Shown here: positions 52,301-61,300 of the stretch, one piece after another
Layout: each line of letters begins with the position of its first letter
How positions within the stretch are numbered: the stretch's first letter is position 1
From: Antedon mediterranea
Taxonomy: Eukaryota > Echinodermata > Crinoidea > Comatulida > Antedonidae
Assembly (NCBI RefSeq): GCF_964355755.1
Contig: NC_092671.1
Coordinates: forward strand, 34,553,304-34,617,303
Direction of reading: 5' to 3'
Length of the DNA stretch: 64,000 nt
The notes under the pieces: generated by a model
The model's input: the letters and a program-made list of their open reading frames with translations, nothing else
The model's database searches: none
Told to the model about the DNA's origin: nothing
Position numbers and translations under genes: made by a program

Positions 52301-55300
52301 ATCAAGTGTTTCTCTCGTCCAGTGTCCACCTTAATCAGAGGAGAGGCGTAAGACAATACAGTATATCAAAATGGGACCCCAGCTCCATATATATACAGCA
52401 TATATACAAATATCTCCAAAAATTTAGGCTATATTTAATATAGTTACATAAGAAAAATTACATACCACAACTAGCTGATTCATCTGATTCGTCTCCACAG
52501 TCATTGTCATGATCACACTGCCAAATATTTGGTATGCAAAGTCCATTGTCACATGCAAATTCTCCTACATTGCAAGTTCCTCTCTCTACAAGCATATAAC
52601 AATACAACATGAAAACATTAGCTTATTCTGTGGTGTAACACAGGGGGAAAGACCCCTGTTTTAGCACTCTTAAGTGGCCATCCAATGCTAGGTAATTGCA
52701 CTGGGCTAGTCATGCTCTGGGGATTTTAAGATCTTCGGCCCCCCGAGTTTAGCCAGTGAGCGCTAATAGCTATTACGCTACTGGGCTCACTTGCCAATGA
52801 AAGTTTGGTTCCTACTACTTACAATGCAAGAACATAATCATATCGCACATGGGTTAAAGAGTAAACAAGATGTAGTTACTAAAGTAACTGCAGTAGAATA
52901 ATTTTGACATAGTCCCTTCAGTAAAACCTACCACAGGTATGCTCATCTTCAGCATCTTCGCAATCACTTTGACCATCACACACCCAACGATCAGGGATGC
53001 AACGACTGAAGCCTGGCTTAGGTGTTGTACAGGTGAAGTAGCCTGCAGAACAGGAAACTGGGGCTAAAAATAAAACAAAATCACAACATTAAACATGTTT
53101 CTTAAAATTTAAAGATATTAAAATTGAAAATTTACAAAAGGTAAACTATAAAAGTAAAAATCAAAATCAAAACATTTAGCATTTATCCACATTTTTTTTA
53201 CAAAACAGATGGTAAAGGTATATACTGTAATAGAAACAAATTTAGATAAGAAACATAATAAAAGATAAGAGTTCACAAACTGATTTTAAAAATTACATTA
53301 TAAACATTTTTATGTGATTTACTGTATTTAAAAACAAATTTAGATATGGTATTGGTATAGATAACAAAAGACTAAAGAATTCGCAAGGTCAATTATAAAT
53401 CTAGATTACACGATATTGTATGTACACTATTAAATAGTAATATACTAAAAAAGTTCTCTAGTTGAGAGAGACAAAGTACCACAAATAAACATCCAAAGAG
53501 ATGGCCACTGTCAAAAATTCATCATAGTACTATACACTGGGCCCTCTGAGAGAACTGAAGAGGCTACCCAGTATAAAGAATAAATAATAATAATAATACT
53601 TACAGCAATCGCCAGCAGTGTCATCTTCATCAGAACCATCTCCACAATCATCTTCTGCATCGCACACCCAACTTAATGGGATACAACGATTATTCTGGCA
53701 AGTGTAATACCCCGTATGACAAGTAAAGTCAGGTGAATCTATAGCAATAAATATCAATATTTTAAATTAAATAGTCATTTTACTATATTTGGACTGACAA
53801 AACAATTCACAAGGCAAATGGCGGCAAATGAACAGTGGTCATTCCTTCTAGGTGATAAAGTACCAGGTAAAACCGGTATTTTATTACAAAGTTTTGTTTA
53901 AAGATTCCCATGGCAAATAAACACAATAGTGTATCGCAAACCTAACTTTAGGGCCTGTTTAGACCAGAGTTATGCTTTTGTATCAAACGTGGCATTGTAC
54001 AGTACAACTCCGGTCTAAATCAGTAAAAGATTAGTGGAAGCCACCTCTTAATACGACACTGATCTTTCATGATCAAAATGGCAAAAAATGAGCTAACAAA
54101 CAAGGGTTTATCATTCCTTCTGGGAATTCCTCACAGTAATGTAAAACAGGCATTTGTTATTCTATAGAAATATAGTGATGCGGGTATAAGCCCCTAACCC
54201 CCCCCGGGATATAATAACAGCAAAAATGAAATCGTACCACAAATATCAGCTGGTTCATCACTACTATCTTCACAGTCAACCTCACCATCACAGTACCAGC
54301 TACCTGGGTAGCATCTCTGTGAATCATCACAGCGGCGGTATGTTTCAGCACATTCATTTGAACCTAAAAAGAAACGTTAAGAAGTTATGACATTGTGTAC
54401 TTAGTATGTGACATACAGGCAAATTGTCTTTTGAAAGTTGTGTGTTGCAAATTACACTATTTTCGTGTCTACCACATTTAAGTGAGCTGTAGATTTCACA
54501 TTGCCTAATGTTATAATTTATACAGTATAATGCAGATAAGTGTATGTAAATAAAATTAAGTACAAAATAATTATAATATATTTCATCATTTTTCAACTAT
54601 GAAGCCATGGATTTAAAGAAATCATGTTCTAAGACTCTTATTATTTATAACCAAATCTATTTGACAATCTACTTTTGGAATAAATTTAGACCATTTTCTA
54701 TTATAAATGCAAACATCAAAGAACCATTTGTAACAAATTGTATTTTTTATTTTATTAATAATATGAATCAAATAGCAAGAAACTCACTAATTATAGGCCT
54801 ACAGGATGAAAACTATAATTTATCATGCTTAAAGTAAGTCTCATTTGAGGCTTAGAAAGTGGAATAGTCATTAGTTACAACCCGGAAACTACAGTAGGTC
54901 AGGACCCTTGGTAGTTAACATGCTTGCCTTCCAATCAATGGGATTGGAAGGCAAGCATGTTAGCCCCCCAACTAATAGCTCCACTACTATTAACATTAGT
55001 CTTCAATTTGAGTGACTCTCTTGTACCTGTTTGCTTTAAGACTTCATATTTTGCTTTTATTTATAAACTTAATAATAAATGAATCATTATTAATGACATA
55101 ATGATTTAACTTACTGCAGGTAATTGGGTCTTCATCTGATCCGTCTAAACAGTCATTGTCACCATCGCAATAATACGTCTCATGAATACACAAGTTGTTG
55201 TTAGGGCAACGGTCATAGTTTTCAGGGCAAGGAGTCGGTGAAGCTAAAACATAGAAATAAATTTGTAATTATGTCTCTATTTAAAAAAAATTTCTTTCAT

Positions 55301-58300
55301 AAAAATAATAACCAGGGGAAAAAAGGTTAAAAAAAGGGGGTTTCGTATTGTATTGTCGTGTTTCACTGCACAGCATCTAAAGTGATATATCATTGAAATA
55401 GAGAGAGAAGACAAAAATGATAAAATTCAAAATCAAAAACTCAATACAAATGATAGTACTATAATTACAGTAAAAAATTATTTGTAAACTTATCTCATTT
55501 TTAAACATATTTCACTATTTATCATATTCTTCAAATAATTTAATTGATAATAATAATAATAATAATTTATTTTTTTTTTTCATTATGGTCTTGTTATTAC
55601 TTTGTTTTTTAAGGGTTTGTGCTTAAATGCTTATTTTGAGTTCCCTTTTCCATAACTTGTGATCTACATAACCATATGTTTTATGGAATCAAAATTTATT
55701 TGATTGATTGATTGATTGACCCTTACAACATATATATTCTCTTTGATTCAAAAACTTGCAACCTCTGCTTCATAGGTCTACATACTGAACTAACGAGTAC
55801 TTAGTACCTAGTAGGATCTGACACGCCCGAATCGTCTTGACTGTTAGAAATGTATAGTATATAAAACAACAGGTGAGAGAGAATAAGGGTCACTTTGTAT
55901 CTCACTCAGTTTCGGAGTACTTGAATCATGATTGAAGTTAAAATTTGTATTGGGCTCTATTCATGCATAAGTGTCATTTTGTATACAGCAGCTTACAGTA
56001 CATATTCAAGGCATAAAGAATTTATTGTAGCAATCTTTTATCTAAGAAACAATACTACAAACAGGATCTAGATTATTTGAAAAAAAAAGGATTTATAATT
56101 TAATTTTTCTGCTTTCGATTACCTATAATCATGACAGTGTAATTTAATTGCTCTAGCAATTTACAATGCTATAAAAATTATATAAAAACTACAAACAGCA
56201 AATTATGTAAGAGGGAAAAAAAGAATGGTGACAAAACTAATAGTGGGTAGAAGATCAATACCACAAGAAAGCTTTTGGTCACTTACAAGACAGGGGGCGT
56301 ACCGTGGGGGTCGATGCTATGATGGGTAGTGCAGGGAGCGATATTTCTTTTCGTACATAAGTTGGGTGACCCCTCATGAAACGTCACAAAATAAACATGT
56401 GACGTTAGAATTGAACTACAATTCGCTAATGCAAATGCTTTCCATCGACTTTGCATGTCGATGACTAACTTCTTTTTACTTTATAGTGAGAGAATAGATT
56501 ATTTGGTTAAAGGTTTAGTTATATTTTAGAAAGTAATTTGGCTATCTTTCACAAGGAGACCCCCAACTTATGTACGAGAAAAAAAATGTGTGTAGGCACC
56601 ATGCATCCTGGGAATATTACCCACAAGGTGGGCATTCTGTATGCATTGGCTTTTATTTACATGTATACAGTAGTACAATGTATGTTTCTGTTATCTAAAA
56701 TTATCTATATGTAAAGGCCTTTAAACTGTTTTAATGAAGTGTCCTTGTACTAGGGTTTTACACCATAAAACACAATACAAACATCATTGAACAGCGTATT
56801 AGTGTATTTATCTCTTTGTATTGATCAAGGATTTAATTAAGAATATGCTTTTAAGTTTAATGGTTATTATTGAATTCTATGATGTCCATGCCAACGTCTG
56901 TCAATGTGGAATAGTATGCCATTGTTATAGAAATTTCTAGAAATAATGTAAAAATCTATGTATAGACAAATTTAATTTTAATTGAATACACCATGGATAA
57001 TCCATATTATATAGAAATTAGTCATGATCACTGCCAAAAAAGTTTGATATTTCCCTGCCTTCATCAGATTTGTTCCAGCCAGTGGTGTAACAGCTATGAG
57101 CAGTCACTCGCTAAACCCAGTGGGCACCATGAGGCTGAAGTAAGGGATTCAGCATGAGCAGCCAAATGCAATTATCCCACTTAGGAGTGCTAAACCAGGA
57201 GCCTTTCCCCCTGCCTTAGGCCACTGTTTACAGCTTGTTTTTTACTGTATACTGCACATAATAAGAAAAAATACAGGGAAGATGTCTATAAGCGTAACTA
57301 ATTCTGTAATATGCTTGACGTGCAAACTAAATAACAGCAGATTTTCAAATTGCATACAATATGCAGCTACAATAATGTAATACAGTATTAATATAATATA
57401 ATACATATTTACAAATATGTGTTTACTTTTTATTTTAGCTTTAAAGTATTCTGTATTCAAAATTGTTATAATGATAATAATCTTGTCTTTTCAATATAAA
57501 TTTAATCAAAACTATAAAATATATACTGTATTTATACTCTGTACAAAATATTAATATCAATTGTACTTTGTTTTGTTTGTGCATATGGAGGGATCTACCA
57601 TTCAATAAACCTTTTTTCAAAGGTGCCAAATGAGGAAAACCTGGGCAGGATTGTGTTCAGACAAATTTGATAGAGTCACAGGGCTGTGAACAATGAACAT
57701 ATTGTTAAACCTCCAAGTTGGTATTTTGGTATGCAACTCTATTATTGGGCTTTGTTTGGGATAATGCATTGTACCAGTCAGCCTAGTATATTATTATATA
57801 ACACCTAAATATATTCCTGTCATTTGATTGGATGATTGTGGGTCACATGGCATGCAATATTAATTAATGTTTTTAAAATATAAATTGTACCAAAAATAAA
57901 ACTTACGACAATCTATTTCATCAGTGGCATTGGCATCTCGGCAACTATTAGCGCCGTCACAGACAACAGCCAAGCTTAGACACCTGCCATTTCCACATGT
58001 AAACTCGTCAAATTCGCAGGTTGGGAAGGCTAGGAATGAAAGAAATCATACTCTGATTTAGTAATTTATAATAATTTGAATGCACAAATATGAAAAGAAA
58101 AACAAGATTAAAAGGTAATATATTTTTCACATTAATATATGAGCAAATAAATTTTCCTCATGTCTTCATAGTGGAATTGAATTAACACAAACATAATAAA
58201 TGTATTAAATATTATATTATTCCATATTCATAAAGTTCTTTTAGAAGTTTTATTTGTTTCCATTTTTATCTATTAACTGCTTACATTTTAATGTTACTGA

Positions 58301-61300
58301 AAAGTACAAAATATCTTATTTGATTTACAGACTTTCACAGCTGGTTTTTACCTATACAATTATCAAAATTACAATACATTGACATTTACAGGGGTGTGTC
58401 CGCTATGAGTCACAATTGATAAAATATGACAAAAACACTGGTTGAATTGATACCTGGATGTTCTGTATGATAAATTTCTTTCCTAAAAAATACTGGTTGA
58501 ATCTAACAATGATGTACATTTTAATTTGACAGGCAGAGAGAAACTCTATATTGTCATTGAGGTACTGAAAATGAATTAATCAGGTATACAAAACCACACA
58601 AGATAATATAATGAAAAAATATTGGCTGGAGTTGCCTACTGTGTGGTTCATGTTAGGGTGATAGCATACCCTAAACACAGTGGCGTAACAACTATGAGCA
58701 CTTTCTGGCTAAACTCAGGGGCCCTGGAGTTTAGGGGGCTCCAGAGCATGGGCAGCTCCAATCCAACTTCCAAACGTTATAGGGCCTCTCATGAGTGCTC
58801 CCAGCTGCGTTACACCGCTGACTAATCAATGTTGGCCTAACCACCAAAACATAATGGTACAGTATATGCTGTTTGTGCCTTCAAACCAGAAGTATAAAGT
58901 TCAAATCATTTCTTGTTTGTGCCTGTTTCCACTACAATATGGCACAATAATGACTTATAATTTTATTATTATTATTATTATTGCATAGTTAATTATAAGA
59001 AACTTACGACAATCTACTTCATCACTGTTATCTCGACAGTCGTTGTCATAATCGCAACGCCATGCATACGGAATGCATCTAGAATTATCACACATGAATT
59101 CGGAATCATCACATTCATGGAAAGCTGGAAATAAAACAATATGAAATCATTATTTAACAAATCTACCGTATTCAAAATGTAAATCTGTGAGAATTCATTA
59201 TCTGTGGACATGCATTATAACAACAAGTTCTGACAAAAGAGTATTCTTTTTCTGTATCAAATAGTATACAATTTAAATAAAGTAAATGTTTATAGGTTGA
59301 TTGGAACAGTTAATCTTTTTTTGTTTTTCATACGCATCCAACAGCGACTAACTTGCCAATTACAGGAAGGATAAACTATTTAATAATTTATCATGCTGGG
59401 AGTGGAGTTGAACAACTCTGGCATTAGGAATTGGAAGGCAAGCATGTTAACCACCACAGCTCCACTACAATCTTTCAACTCATGAAAATATTTTCTCTAT
59501 TCAATGAACACAAAACATTCATCATTCATTTTGTACTGTCATAATTTATACTTTATTTAAATTAAACCATTTGGAAATGGACATCAATGGCTAGGTACAG
59601 TATACAACTAGGTTGAGCTAAGTTTTTTTGTGTGGAGCACAACATTTATATTGTAGACGGCATGTCAGAGGTTAGTTTTGTATTATTTATCGACCTATCA
59701 TGCTGCACAATGAGTGGGGCCATTGAATAGAACAATTCAAGATCATTTCTACATTTCGACAAATAACACATGATATGAAATCAGCCAATGAAATGACAAG
59801 GATGGATGTGCAATAACACTAATGTAACTGTTCAAACACAGTACAATACAGTAGTACCAGGATCGTATTTAAACTGATTGTTGATCCATAGTAACTTAAT
59901 ACGATTAAGTATAGTAGGTATGATTTGTACTGTATGTAAAACTTACCGCATAGATACTCGGCTTCATCTGAATTATCAACACAATCATTGTCAAGATCAC
60001 ACACCCACAGATCAGGAATGCAGTGGCCATTATCGCAGTAAAAATTGAACAAGCCAGTACATAAGTTACTTTCATCTAGAGTTTTAAAACAAGAGCATTA
60101 CATTTTTATAGTGACGGAAATAGTTACTATACTACTTGGTTTTTGTGTAAAGATCTGTCTACACTATCAAACTAGTTTGACAATAACAGTGTGTCGAAAT
60201 ATGGTAGTGATATGACATCATCATGTCCATGGGCACATCACATTTTGTTGTAACATAAAGTTTGACAGACAGAGCTTTGATGCTAAGGTTCACTTTAGAA
60301 TAATGAGAATAAATTTTTTGACTAAAACAGGGATTAAAATAAATAAAATAATAACTAAATTTAAGACTAATATTTTTAGTGTAATCTACAAAATCAGTGA
60401 TGTTGCATTACAGTGCAGAAAGTATTTCAACATAACAAGTTGTTTGGCCTTCTTCCAACCAATTCAATAAGTCGGAAAATATTAAAGAAATCATTTGCTT
60501 ACTTAGACTAGGTCTTGATATTATAATAGGGTACCTGGGCTAATATTTGAAATTTAATACTAGTTATGTAATATTACAGTTTAAAGTGGGTCACTTATAC
60601 GTGAGTTTAAATTTACAGTATGAAATGGTTATTTGATGTTATATAATGTGCAGTAACACGTCTCCGCCAGGGCTTCCATGATTCAATAATTGGATGGCAA
60701 TTCAAGTTTCAGCTTTAACACGGAACACAGTATAGAACTTTACGCACATCCAATCAAATTAATACATATTGTATTCATTTTTTTAATATTGAATTTATTT
60801 TTTTTTATCTACTACTAATAGTAAAGGCAACATGCACAAACTTCTGCTTTCCAACATTCCTCTTTAAAGGTAATGTTTAAATTAATTATTAATTCCTAAT
60901 AGTTGTATATACTGTAAAAAAAGGAACAATAAATAAATATTATATAATAATTTATTATGATTACTTCAAAGATGGTCCCTATTTGCAATTAATATTCACA
61001 AAAAGATGATCCCTACTCATCTCAAACAACATCATGTTCCCATATGGGACATACAGTGGAAACTTTTTCATTGTGCATTCTGTTCAAGTGTTGGTTTGTC
61101 GAGGGTGGTTACTCTGTTGTTTTAATACATGCTATATAGACTTGAACAATACCATAATTACTCTATTGTTACAGTATTGGAAGAGCGTCATCGTCGTAGT
61201 CAAGTAGAGGAATTCAAGTTGAAAGTTTAGTTGGGAATAGCAGTATTCCCTGAGTAGGGGTGTTCCCTGAGTAGGGGTGTTTCCTGAGTAGGGGTGTTCC

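Larger units (their letters stand above)
55244..57906. other. LRP2: Large LRP2 intron (W4-W5)
   Basis: Holds a LINE-like tail with GATT repeats (to about 55720), the hairpin-ended repeat at 56344-56586, a GTGGTGTAAC-family copy at 57079, and the empty-site repeat at 57800-57865. No hidden exon found. Confidence 0.7.
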
